Below, one piece after another: positions 1-8,800 of a stretch of DNA of 54,465 bases. A program made the position numbers and the translations under genes. Numbering within the stretch: the stretch's first letter is position 1; the number at the start of each line of letters is the position of its first letter. The stretch is from Gemmatimonadota bacterium. Its GTDB lineage: Bacteria; JAAXHH01. The DNA lies in the NCBI GenBank assembly GCA_026702745.1, contig JAPPBT010000029.1:1-54465 (forward strand), in the 5' to 3' direction. Below the pieces are notes generated by a model. The model worked only from the letters and a program-made list of their open reading frames with translations. It was not told the origin of the DNA and made no database searches.

Positions 1-91
1 GGGTGGTTTAAGGCTCTTTTTGTACTTTCGTGCCGCAAAAAGAAAAGTTTCTAGTCAAGATCTGTTGATCCCCCCGCCCCGGGGTTCCCCG

Positions 92-107
92 CCCCCCCCC
101 CCCCCCC
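92..107. repeat. 16-nt poly-C tract
   Basis: An uninterrupted run of 16 C residues lies just beyond the stop codon of the leftward methyltransferase gene, inside a wider C/G-only patch from 70 to 108. It would be poly-G in that gene's transcript. The rest of 1-113 holds no gene that I can support. Such a tract is prone to slippage and to sequencing error, so its exact length is uncertain. Confidence 0.8.
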
Positions 108-113
108 GAACAG

Positions 114-875
114 TCACTCCCTGACCGCCGCGAACCCGATGATGGGCGGTGCGGCCATGAATTCGTCCCAGTAATCGTTGTCCCGCTCGGACGGATGCAA
201 CTGCGGGTCGACCCAGTGAAAACCGGCAAAGCCGGCTTCATCGAAAGCCCGCCGATAGGTTCCCGGTGAGAGGTAGTAGTTGTTAAATTCGAACCGCGTG
301 CCGTCGTCGTTCATGAACCGGTAGACAATGGGGTCGCCTTCGGACGGCGTCGCCCCGGCCGGCGTTCCTCTGTACTCCTTTTCAAATCCGTACCGGGCGT
401 ATGAGACCGTGCCACCGGGCACATTCAGGACGTTGTCGTTGAAACACACGAACCGCCCGCCCGGCTTCAGCGCGCCGTAGGCCGCCTGGACGAAGCGCAG
501 AAGTTCGTTCGCGTCTCGGGCGTAGTTCAGTAGGTACATGGCCACGACGAGATCGACCGGCTCGTCCAGGACCAGGGCCGCCGCGTCCTGGTTCAGGTAC
601 CGGCAACCCGTGGGCCGCGCGCGTTCCTCGGCCTCGGCCAGCCGGATCATTTCGGCCGATACGTCGACGCCGAGAACCTCCCCGGCGCCGGCAAGTTTCA
701 GCTTGCGTGTGTAGAACCCCTCGCCGCAGGCCAGGTCGAGCGCTTTCATCCCGCTAATGTCCCCAAGCATTTGGAAAAGCGTGTATTCCTCGATGTACTG
801 ACGAAAGGACAGTTGCTTGGAGTCTTTGTAGGCCTCGGCGATGGCGTCGTATTCGGATTCGGCTCGTCGCTTCAT
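114..875 (-). CDS. class I SAM-dependent methyltransferase
   Basis: This 253-residue protein has the Rossmann-type methyltransferase core. Motif I is ALDLACGEGFYTRKL (about residues 45-59), followed by an acidic strand end (VLGVDVSAEMIRLAE) that should hold the ribose of S-adenosylmethionine, and motif IV near DLVVAMYLLNYA. The C-terminal third (FNNYYLSPGTYRRAFDEAGF) is typical of small-molecule methyltransferases of the Methyltransf_11/25 type. The substrate cannot be told from sequence. The ATG at 875 is preceded by an AAAGGGG ribosome site and by a strong promoter at 904-931, so the gene is probably monocistronic. It diverges from the sulfatase-like gene at 1092. Confidence 0.88.
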   Translation of the reverse strand: MKRRAESEYDAIAEAYKDSKQLSFRQYIEEYTLFQMLGDISGMKALDLACGEGFYTRKLKLAGAGEVLGVDVSAEMIRLAEAEERARPTGCRYLNQDAAALVLDEPVDLVVAMYLLNYARDANELLRFVQAAYGALKPGGRFVCFNDNVLNVPGGTVSYARYGFEKEYRGTPAGATPSEGDPIVYRFMNDDGTRFEFNNYYLSPGTYRRAFDEAGFAGFHWVDPQLHPSERDNDYWDEFMAAPPIIGFAAVRE

Positions 876-903
876 ATGGGTTCCCCTTTGCTTTACCTCT
901 CAC

Positions 904-931
904 ATTATACCTGAACAGAACGGTGTTTCAA
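904..931 (-). promoter_or_regulatory. sigma-70-type promoter for the methyltransferase gene
   Basis: On the minus strand TTGAAA (926-931) is followed by a 16-nt spacer and a perfect TATAAT (904-909). It lies about 29 bases upstream of the ATG at 875. It is one of the best matches to the sigma-70 consensus in the window. Confidence 0.7.
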
Positions 932-1091
932 GTTCCATTGTCCCATTCGGTAGCGGTTTACACGGTCCGCAGGCCCATGGGCTTCGCCCTCAATTCCGTT
1001 GACGAAAAGGCCTCCTCCGCATAGTTTTCCCATTGTCTGCGTTTCCGGCATCTCATCGTAAAAGTATGTCTTGTTTCCCTGCGGAGACCCT

Positions 1092-2576
1092 TTGAACGTC
1101 ATCTGCGTCTGCCTGGACACTTTTCGCGCCGACATCATCGGCCCGGGCAGGAAGTACAGCCACGCGCACACGCCCAATCTCGACGCCTTTCACCGCGGCA
1201 GCATCCGGTTCAACCGGGCCTTCGGCGAGGGACAGCCCACGCTCCAGGTGCGAAGGGCGCTGTTCACCGGGATGCGCAGTTTCCCGTGGCGGTACAACTT
1301 CGACCGGCGCGGCCACTGGCATCACGCCCCGGGCTGGCACAAGATCCCGCCGGAACAGGACACGATCGCGGAAGTGCTGCTGGAACGAGGGTACCTGACG
1401 GCCCTCATCGCCGACACGTACCACATGTTCAAGCCCACCATGAACTTCTCCCGGGGGTTCGCTCACCTGGATTTCGTGCGGGGACAGGAATCGGACAACT
1501 GGAAGAGCGGCGATCCGAAACTCGTCGAGGCGCAACTTGCCCGGCACGTGAGGCAGCCCGTGGACATGTCGAAGCATGTGGGCCTGGTGAACTACCTGCT
1601 GAACCAGCGCCACAGGAAGGACAAGGAAGACTACCAGTGTGCCCGGGTGTTCAACTCGGCCAGTGCGTGGCTTGCCGACAACCATACGGCGGGGCCCTTC
1701 TTCCTGTGGGTCGACAGCTTCGATCCCCATGAGCCCTGGGACCCGCCGCCGGAGTACGCCGACCGGTATTTCGAGCACGACGGCCTCGATTTCATCGTGC
1801 CCGGTCCCGCATACGCCCGTGACGGATCGGGCGGGGCAGGTGGACCAGGCGGGGCAGGTGGACCAGGTGGGCCATCGGAAGCTGAACTCCGGCGCATCGA
1901 GGCGCTGTACCTGGGGGAGGTCACCCTGGTGGACGAGTACGTGGGCCGGTTGCTGAATGCGGTGGCGGACCGGAACCTCCTCGATGAAACCCTGATCGTG
2001 ATCCTGTCGGACCATGGGACCCAGTTGCTCGACCAGGGGAGCTTCGGCAAGGGGCCGAACGAACTGCATCCCTTCAATACCCAACTCAACCTCATGATGC
2101 GCGTACCTGGTGGTCCGACGGACGTGGACGTGGACGCCTTCGTGCAGAACCACGACCTCATGCCCACGCTGCTCGGTCGGCTCGGGGTACGGGCGGACTG
2201 GACGGACGGCGAGGACCTTTGGCCGCTGGTCGCGGGTGAGAAGGCTGCCATCCGTGATCGGATCGTGACCGGGTGGGCCTCCTTCATCACGGGTAACGCC
2301 GTGGGCCGGGCCAGTGTGCGGGACGACCGCTGGAACTTCTGCACGTCGGTGGGCTACGAGGACGAGAACGGCGATGAACTCTTCGACCTGGAGGACGATC
2401 CGGAAGAACGGCGGAATGTCGCAGGACAGCGTCCTGACGTTGTCTCGGAGCGTCGTGGTGACGTGGAAGCGGTCCTGGGTCAGCCCCTTCCCGGCCGGAT
2501 GGTGGAGATATGCGATCCAGCCCCGGCGCCCATGACGCACTGGCTGGAGCAACGGTTGCGGAGGCGACAGGATTGA
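1092..2576 (+). CDS. sulfatase-like hydrolase with Thr at the formylglycine position
   Basis: This is a 494-residue member of the alkaline phosphatase/sulfatase superfamily. Metal ligands are visible at the N terminus (LDTFRAD, Asp9 and Asp14), in DSFDPHEPWDPP, and in ILSDHGTQLLD. The activation motif Cys/Ser-x-Pro-x-Arg, in which sulfatases make formylglycine, reads Thr50-Leu-Gln-Val-Arg54 just before RALFTG. Classical sulfatase chemistry is therefore unlikely. A Thr nucleophile is used by phosphodiesterases of the same superfamily, so a phospho- or phosphonoester substrate is possible (inference). I prefer the TTG at 1092 because GGAG at 1083-1086 sits five bases before it. A TTG at 1071 would add seven residues with no ribosome site. 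Residues about 247-261 form a Gly-rich insert from an 18-bp tandem repeat. Confidence 0.85.
   Translation: MNVICVCLDTFRADIIGPGRKYSHAHTPNLDAFHRGSIRFNRAFGEGQPTLQVRRALFTGMRSFPWRYNFDRRGHWHHAPGWHKIPPEQDTIAEVLLERGYLTALIADTYHMFKPTMNFSRGFAHLDFVRGQESDNWKSGDPKLVEAQLARHVRQPVDMSKHVGLVNYLLNQRHRKDKEDYQCARVFNSASAWLADNHTAGPFFLWVDSFDPHEPWDPPPEYADRYFEHDGLDFIVPGPAYARDGSGGAGGPGGAGGPGGPSEAELRRIEALYLGEVTLVDEYVGRLLNAVADRNLLDETLIVILSDHGTQLLDQGSFGKGPNELHPFNTQLNLMMRVPGGPTDVDVDAFVQNHDLMPTLLGRLGVRADWTDGEDLWPLVAGEKAAIRDRIVTGWASFITGNAVGRASVRDDRWNFCTSVGYEDENGDELFDLEDDPEERRNVAGQRPDVVSERRGDVEAVLGQPLPGRMVEICDPAPAPMTHWLEQRLRRRQD
1831..1873 (+). repeat. 18-bp tandem repeat inside the sulfatase-like gene
   Basis: Two identical 18-bp copies (1831-1848, 1849-1866) and a partial third encode a GAGGPG repeat. 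It lies in the loop between the DPHEPWDPP segment and the helix beginning EAELRRIEALY. The reading frame is kept. Confidence 0.9.
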
Positions 2577-2646
2577 ACCATGGGTGCGTGCGTCGGGTGT
2601 GAGCGTCGCTATCGACGTCGGAACTGATTGCGCCGGCCTTATGGGG

Positions 2647-2691
2647 ATGCGACCTGTGGAGATGTAATTCCTGAGAATGCGATCCGTGGAG
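2647..2691. repeat. imperfect 15-bp direct repeat between genes
   Basis: Two copies of ATGCGAYCYGTGGAG (2647-2661 and 2677-2691) are spaced 30 bp apart in the 183-bp gap between the sulfatase-like gene and the SDR gene. No gene is evident in this gap. Confidence 0.6.
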
Positions 2692-2704
2692 GTTCAGATA
2701 CACA

Positions 2705-2718
2705 TGTACAATTGTACA
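2705..2718. promoter_or_regulatory. 14-bp perfect palindrome, likely operator
   Basis: TGTACAATTGTACA is fully palindromic and lies 41 bases before the SDR start codon, in an AT-rich pocket of an otherwise GC-rich region. Its form resembles sites bound by GntR-family dimers (TTGTACAA-like). No regulator gene is adjacent, so the binding protein is unknown. Confidence 0.45.
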
Positions 2719-2759
2719 ACTGAAATGCGCACGCCTGGGATCGTGCCTGCGGAGTGGCC

Positions 2760-3542
2760 ATGCGGTTAGCGGACAAAACCGCAATCGTGACGGGTGCGGG
2801 AGACGGAATAGGACGGGGGATCGCGCTGGCGCTCGCCCGGGAAGGCGCCGCGGTGGCGGTGTGCGACATCAACGCCCAAACCGTCGCGGAGACCAGTCGC
2901 TTGATCGCGGACGCCGGCCGGCCCGTCCTGGCGGAGGCGCTGGATATCACCGATCACGGCCTGGTCCGGTCCTTCGTGGACGACGCGGCGTCCCGGTTCG
3001 GCAGGATCGACGTCCTGGTCAACAACGCCGCCATCATGCCCGTAAGCCCCATCGAGGACCAGGACGAGGAGACCATGGCCCGCATCCTCTCCGTCAACCT
3101 CCTGGCGCCGGCCGTCTTCAGCAAGTACTGCATTCCGCATATGCGTGCCGCGGGCGGCGGATCGATCATCCACATGGCCAGCGTGACGGGCCATAACGGC
3201 CATCCGGGCGTGGCCGTCTACGGGGCGACGAAGGGCGGGCTGATCGCCCTGGCCCGGGGCCAGGCCATGGAACTGGCCGAGGACCGGATCAGGGTCAACA
3301 CGGTTTCGCCCGGCACGGTGGATTCGCCCATGCTGCACAACTTCGTGAAGGAGAACGCCGGAGACCCGGAGGCGGCGCTCAGGGCTTTCGACCGCCTGCA
3401 CCCCATCGGCCGGGTCGCTACCATCGGGGAGGTCGCCAACGTCTTCGTTTTCCTGGCGAGCGACGAATCCAGCGACATCACGGCGACGGACATCCGGTGC
3501 GACGGCGGCTACGCGGTCCAGGGACGGCAGCCGACGGAATAG
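2760..3542 (+). CDS. short-chain dehydrogenase/reductase (SDR)
   Basis: This is a 260-residue classical SDR that should use NAD(P)H. The cofactor motif TGAGDGIGRG lies at about residues 12-21, NNAA follows beta-4, and the catalytic Ser (MASVTGHNG) and YGATK (Tyr-x-x-x-Lys) are intact, as is the C-terminal cofactor-shaping segment VSPGTVDSPM. Asp at the end of beta-2 (VCDINAQ) suggests NAD preference. The ATG at 2760 is chosen because GGAG at 2751-2754 precedes it by five bases; a GTG at 2754 overlaps that site. It is followed after 44 bases by a sugar isomerase/epimerase gene, so a role in sugar or polyol oxidation is plausible but unproven. Confidence 0.9.
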   Translation: MRLADKTAIVTGAGDGIGRGIALALAREGAAVAVCDINAQTVAETSRLIADAGRPVLAEALDITDHGLVRSFVDDAASRFGRIDVLVNNAAIMPVSPIEDQDEETMARILSVNLLAPAVFSKYCIPHMRAAGGGSIIHMASVTGHNGHPGVAVYGATKGGLIALARGQAMELAEDRIRVNTVSPGTVDSPMLHNFVKENAGDPEAALRAFDRLHPIGRVATIGEVANVFVFLASDESSDITATDIRCDGGYAVQGRQPTE

Positions 3543-3586
3543 CGACAGGTAACAGCGGCAAAGAGAACCAGCGGCAAGGAGAACCT

Positions 3587-4633
3587 ATGTCAGTAGGGGT
3601 TTGCGCGTACTCGTTCAACACGGGATATGACGCCTTTGAGCTCATGGACATGGCCGTCGAACACGGCCTCGGCGGCGTGGAGTTTCCTCCCGACGACTGC
3701 CTCCCCGATCTGTCCCCGGCCTCGCTGGAGCGGGCCCGTGCCCGGGCCGAGGAGAACGGGTTGTACGTCGTGACGGATGGCGGCCAGGTCGAGGGTGAGA
3801 TGCTGCGGCGCCTGATTCCCGCGGCCGCGAGCCTCGGCGCCTCCTCGTTGCGCGTCGTCATGAGCGGCGTACTCGGCGGCGACCGCAGGCCGCTGTCGGG
3901 CCGGTGGAACGCCCACCTCGCCGGGTGCAGGGATATCCTGCGCGAGGCGCTGCCCCTGGCCGAGGAACACGGGGTGACCATCGCGGTGGAGAACCATTCG
4001 GACGCCACGTCCCACGACATGCGCTGGCTTTGCAAGGAACTGGACAGCCCGTACATCGGCATCACACTCGACGTGGGCAACGTGCTGGCGGTCTGCGAGG
4101 AGCCTTTTGGATACACGGAACGCATCCTCCCTTTCCTGAAGCATGTCCACCTCAAGGATTACACGATTCATCCCTCCGACGAGGGGTACCGCATCGCACG
4201 GTGCTCACTGGGCAGCGGCGTGGTCGACTACCCCGGCCTGCTTTCCCTGATCGACGGATACCGGGGACAGCCCGGCCGGGCTGACTCGGATGGCCGGCGC
4301 GGCCAGGCGGACCAGCCCGGCCAGCCAAGATCGGAAGGACAGCGCGGCGGAGTAACGAAAACCATCGAACTGGGCGCCATCTACGCCCGGCACGTGCGCA
4401 TGCTCATGGATGACTACTGGGCGGAATACCCCGACCGCGACATCAGGGACATGTTGCCGTTTCTGCGGCTGTACTGGTCCCACGTCCGTCCCGTCGGGGA
4501 AGACTGGCGCACGCCCAGGGAGAAGGACGAATCCACCAAGGCCCTGAAGGCATACGAGACGCGCGAGTTCGAAGAAAGCGTCGCCTACCTGAAAGAAATC
4601 GGGGCCGTACAGGCGGACTCCGGCACATCCTGA
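3587..4633 (+). CDS. sugar phosphate isomerase/epimerase, xylose-isomerase-like TIM barrel
   Basis: This 348-residue protein has the AP-endonuclease-2/xylose-isomerase-like barrel. Candidate metal ligands are the Glu of IAVENHSDATS, the Asp-x-Gly-Asn of GITLDVGNVLAV, the His of KHVHLKDY and a late Glu. The start at 3587 follows AAGGAG at 3576-3581; an open frame extends upstream to 3497 but overlaps the SDR gene. Between the loop LLSLIDGYRG and the helix IELGAIYARHVRML there is a hydrophilic insert of about 28 residues rich in Gly, Gln, Arg and Asp, encoded at 4262-4350 by decayed repeat-like DNA. The substrate is unknown. Relatives often act with Gfo/Idh and SDR enzymes on inositols or uncommon sugars. 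Confidence 0.85.
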   Translation: MSVGVCAYSFNTGYDAFELMDMAVEHGLGGVEFPPDDCLPDLSPASLERARARAEENGLYVVTDGGQVEGEMLRRLIPAAASLGASSLRVVMSGVLGGDRRPLSGRWNAHLAGCRDILREALPLAEEHGVTIAVENHSDATSHDMRWLCKELDSPYIGITLDVGNVLAVCEEPFGYTERILPFLKHVHLKDYTIHPSDEGYRIARCSLGSGVVDYPGLLSLIDGYRGQPGRADSDGRRGQADQPGQPRSEGQRGGVTKTIELGAIYARHVRMLMDDYWAEYPDRDIRDMLPFLRLYWSHVRPVGEDWRTPREKDESTKALKAYETREFEESVAYLKEIGAVQADSGTS

Positions 4634-4650
4634 ACCAGGCGGGTCGATTC

Positions 4651-5745
4651 ATGAGCTTCTCCTATCAAACCGGCGACCCAATTGAAAAGAAAGCGGCCCT
4701 GATGAAAATGACGCGTCTGGACCAATCCGACATGCACGGGTCCATCGGGTCAATACCCGACCAGATGGAGGCGGCCTGGGAGGCCATGGCGGGACGCACT
4801 TTCCCCGACGCCTTCCGGAACGTCAACCACGTCGTCGTGGCGGGCATGGGCGGATCGGCTCTGGGCGCCCACCTGATACAGGACGTCTTCCGCGACCGGC
4901 TGCGCGTGCCGGTCACCACCTTATCCGATTACGCGGCGCCTTCATGGATCGACGAGCGGACCCTCATCGTGCTATCCAGCTACTCCGGGGGCACGGAGGA
5001 AGTGATGGCCATGGCGGAACACGGCCTGTCCAGGGGGATACCGATGATCGCCCTGACTACGGGAGGCGACCTGGAAGCGTTCGCCGGGCGCCATGGACTG
5101 CCGGCCGTGGTGTTCGGCAGCGAGCTCAACACCTGCGGGCAGCCGCGTATCGGCCTGGGCTACGCGGTCACCTACCTCTTGGCGATGTTCCGTCAACTGG
5201 GGTTCGTGGCGCTTGCCGAATCCGAGGTAACGGGCGCGCTCATGCTGCTCCGGGAGACCAACCCGGTTTACGCTGCGCGCGGAGAGGAGAACCCCGCCTA
5301 TGAGCTGGCCCGGGCTACGGGGGGGAAGTCAATCCTGATCATGGCTTCCGAGCATCTCACGGGCAACGCCCACATCCTGGCCAACCAGTGGAACGAGAAC
5401 GCCAAGAACCTGGCCGTCTGGTTCGCCATACCGGAGTTGAATCACCATCTGCTCGAAGGGATGACCCACCCCGCGGAGCATCGGGACGGACTCGCCGCCG
5501 TGCTGATCCAGTCCGGCCTGTACGATCCGCGCAACCAGCGCCGCCACGAGATCACCCGTACGCTGCTCGAGAAGCAGGGGATTGCGTGTTCCGTCGTAAC
5601 GCCCAGGGGAGAGACGGCGCTCGAGCAGGCCTGCGACCTGCTCCTGCTCGGTACCTACGCGAGTTTCTACCAGGCAATTATGAACGACGTCGATCCGTCG
5701 CCCATACCCTGGGTCGATCAGTTCAAGCGACTGATGGCCACGTGA
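4651..5745 (+). CDS. bifunctional phosphoglucose/phosphomannose isomerase
   Basis: This is a 364-residue SIS-domain sugar-phosphate isomerase. VVVAGMGGSALGAHLI (about residues 60-75) and SSYSGGTEEVMAMAE (about 109-123) are the phosphate-binding loops, and ELNHHLLEGMTHP carries the family's catalytic His/Glu region. Length and order match the short PGI/PMI family (TIGR02128 type), which interconverts glucose-6-P or mannose-6-P with fructose-6-P. It starts 17 bases after the epimerase gene, so both may share a transcript. No clear Shine-Dalgarno site precedes the ATG at 4651; Met18 is a possible alternative. Confidence 0.85.
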   Translation: MSFSYQTGDPIEKKAALMKMTRLDQSDMHGSIGSIPDQMEAAWEAMAGRTFPDAFRNVNHVVVAGMGGSALGAHLIQDVFRDRLRVPVTTLSDYAAPSWIDERTLIVLSSYSGGTEEVMAMAEHGLSRGIPMIALTTGGDLEAFAGRHGLPAVVFGSELNTCGQPRIGLGYAVTYLLAMFRQLGFVALAESEVTGALMLLRETNPVYAARGEENPAYELARATGGKSILIMASEHLTGNAHILANQWNENAKNLAVWFAIPELNHHLLEGMTHPAEHRDGLAAVLIQSGLYDPRNQRRHEITRTLLEKQGIACSVVTPRGETALEQACDLLLLGTYASFYQAIMNDVDPSPIPWVDQFKRLMAT

Positions 5746-5803
5746 ACCCACCCGCCGGGATGACGGCCCAGTCCCCGGACTACACATCGAGAGACGGTAA
5801 GGT

Positions 5804-8800
5804 ATGAGTGAAATTGTCACTTACCTGCGGGGAAAGACACTGCTGATCACCGGCGCCACCGGTTTCCTCGCCAAAGCGGTCGTGGAGAAGGTCCTGCGTT
5901 GCGCCCCGGACGTCGGCCGCATCTACCTGGTCGTCCGGGCCCGCCGGAGGAAGGACGGCACCACGCTGACGGCGCGGGAACGGGTGGAGGAGGAGATCTT
6001 CCAGTCCGCCGCCTTCGCCCGCCTGCGCGAGACCCACGGCGAACGTTTCGCCGATATCATGCGCGCCAAGGTCCACGCCGTCGAGGGCGATCTTACCCTG
6101 GACCACCTCGGACTGGAACCGGACCTGTACCGCCGGCTCGCGGCGGAAGTCGACGTCGTGCTCACCTGCGCGGCTTCCGTGACCTTCGACGAGGAAATCG
6201 ACGCCGCACTTCAGCTCAACACCCTCGGCGCGCGGCGCATGATGGAATTCGCCAAGTCGTGCGGAGACGCCACGCTGGTCCACGTCTCGACGGCCTACGT
6301 CAACGGCCAGACCAAGGGTCGCATTCCCGAAGCCCCGCCCCGTCCGGACTGGTCCATGGTCCAGGAAATGGGGCGAAGCGACGCGCCTTTCGACCTGGAG
6401 CGGGAAACACGGGACATACTCGCCAGGGCGGATGAGATCCACGACGAATCCCGGTCGCCGGCTCAGCAGGACCGTTTCAGGAAGATGGCGCTACAGCAGA
6501 ATCCGAGCCCGACGCAGCGCTGGCTGGACGCCCAGATGGAGACTTTCCGCAAGCGCTGGCTCAAGGAACGGCTCATCGAGGAGGGCATGCGCCGCGGACA
6601 GCAGTGGGGGTGGCACGACAGCTATACCCTGACGAAGGCCATGGGCGAGCAGTTGATCGTCAAGCACCGGGGCGACCTGCCCACGGCCATCATCCGGCCG
6701 TCCATCGTGGAAAGCGCGCTGGTCGAACCCGAACCGGGATGGATCGAGGGGCTCAAGGTGGCCGACCCGCTCATCGACGCGGTGAGCAAGGGGCGCCTGC
6801 CGGATTTCCCCGGCCAGAAAGACATGATCGTGGACATCATCCCGGTGGACATCGTGGCCAACACGACCCTGGCGGCCATGGCGCGCACAGCCCGGGAAGG
6901 CGGGATCGGCGTGTACCACGTATCGACGGGCGACCGGAATCCCGTTCTATTCCACCAGGCCTTCGAGCACTCATACGAGTACTTTCAAAAATACCCCCGC
7001 CTGAACCGGAACAACGAACCCATACCGATCCAGCGATGGACCTACCCGACCCTCGGCCAGTTCCGGCGCCGGTACAACCTGCGCTACGTCTATCCCCTGA
7101 ACGCCGCGTTGTGGACGTTAAGCCGCTTCAACCGGATCACCCTGCTGAACAATTTGAAGCGCAGAATCACCGTGATGAAGTCGGCGATCTCGCGCATGCT
7201 GTACTACGCCGCGATCTACAGCCCCTACACCTCCCTGCAATGCACTTTCGAGACGGATCGCACAGTCGGGTTGCACGAGAGTCTGGATCCGGAAGACCGG
7301 CTGCTCTTCAACGGCGACGTCTCCAGGATCCACTGGAAGACGTATTTCCAGGAAATCCATATTCCCGGCCTGAAACGCCACGTGCTGAAGACCGATGAGC
7401 CGAAGCCCGCGGTCACGGAAGAAGAGGAAGTGGCGGAGCGTTCCGGGTTCACCCAGGCAGGAGAGGACGCCCTGCCCCATCTAGATACGCTGACGGACAT
7501 ACTGGCCAAGAGCGCGGATATGTACGGGGACAAGACCGCGCTGCAGATGCCGCGGGACGATGGCTGGACACGCTATTCCTTTAAGGACGTGTTCGCCCTG
7601 GCCGGACACATCGGCTGGCAGTGGCGGTCCAGCGGCCTGCATCCGGGCGACCGGGTCTTGCTTTTCTCTGAGAACCGGCCCGAATGGGGTATCGCCTGTT
7701 TCGCCGGGATGGTGGCCGGTGCCGTACTCGTGCCCGTGGACCGCCGGTCTACGCCCCAGGAAGTCTGGCGCATCGCCCGGTTTACCGAATCGAGGGCCAT
7801 CCTCTGCACAGAAAGCGGACACGCATTGCTAACGGCGTCGGCGGATTCCGGCGTCGCGGCGGATCCCGGCGTCGCGGCGGATCCCGGCGTCGCGGCGGAT
7901 CCCGGCGGCGAACCAGCGGATCCCGGCGGCGACGTCATGTTCTGGAACATCGAAAACTACGGACTGCCGTTCGACGCGCCGCGACAGCCCGCGTCGCCCG
8001 TCACCCTGAACGAGGAGCCGCCCCCATGGGCACCGGTAGAACCCGATTCCCCGGCCGCCATCATGTTCACCCGGGGCATGGCGGCCGAATCCCACGGCGT
8101 GGTCCTTACCCATCGGAACTTCGTTTCGAACCTGCTGTCCCTCGCCGAGATCCTGCGTGCCTACCGGACCGACCATTTCCTGTCCCTGCTGCCCATGAGC
8201 CAGGCCCTGGAGTTCACGGGCGGATTCCTCATGCCTTTCTACGCGGGGGCGACCATTACCTATACCACGTCGGTACGGCCGCGGTCCCTGGTCGGCCTGA
8301 TGGATGAAACCGGGGTCAACTGCCTGATCGCGGCGCCCCGGCTGTTCGGGCTGTTGCACGGGTCACTGCGACAGACAGCCGAGAAAAACGGCGAAAGCGT
8401 CGTTTCCCGAATTCGGCTGCTGGTCAGCGGAGGCGGCACGCTCGATTCGGATCTGTACCACGCCTACCGGGAGATCGGCCTGACGATCCACGAGGGATAT
8501 GGGCTCACGGAAGCGGCCCCGGTCGTTACCGTTAATCCCATGGACCGAAGCAAGCCCTCTTCCGTCGGCGTGGCCCTGCCGGCCGTAGACGTTGAAATCC
8601 AGGCCCCCGACACGGAAGGCAACGGCGAGATCATCGTGCGCGGGAACAACGTCATGCAGGGTTACTACAGGAACCCTACGGCGACGGAGAACCGCCTCCG
8701 CGGCGGGTGGCTTCACACGGGGGACATCGGGCGCATTGACCGTGACGGCTATCTGTATATCTCTGAGCGCCTGGGCCAGACCTCTGAATCCGCCAGGTCC

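Noticed and set aside
1053-2552. Open frame of about 500 codons antisense to the sulfatase-like gene
   Set aside because: No recognisable motif and complete overlap with a gene that has intact metal ligands.
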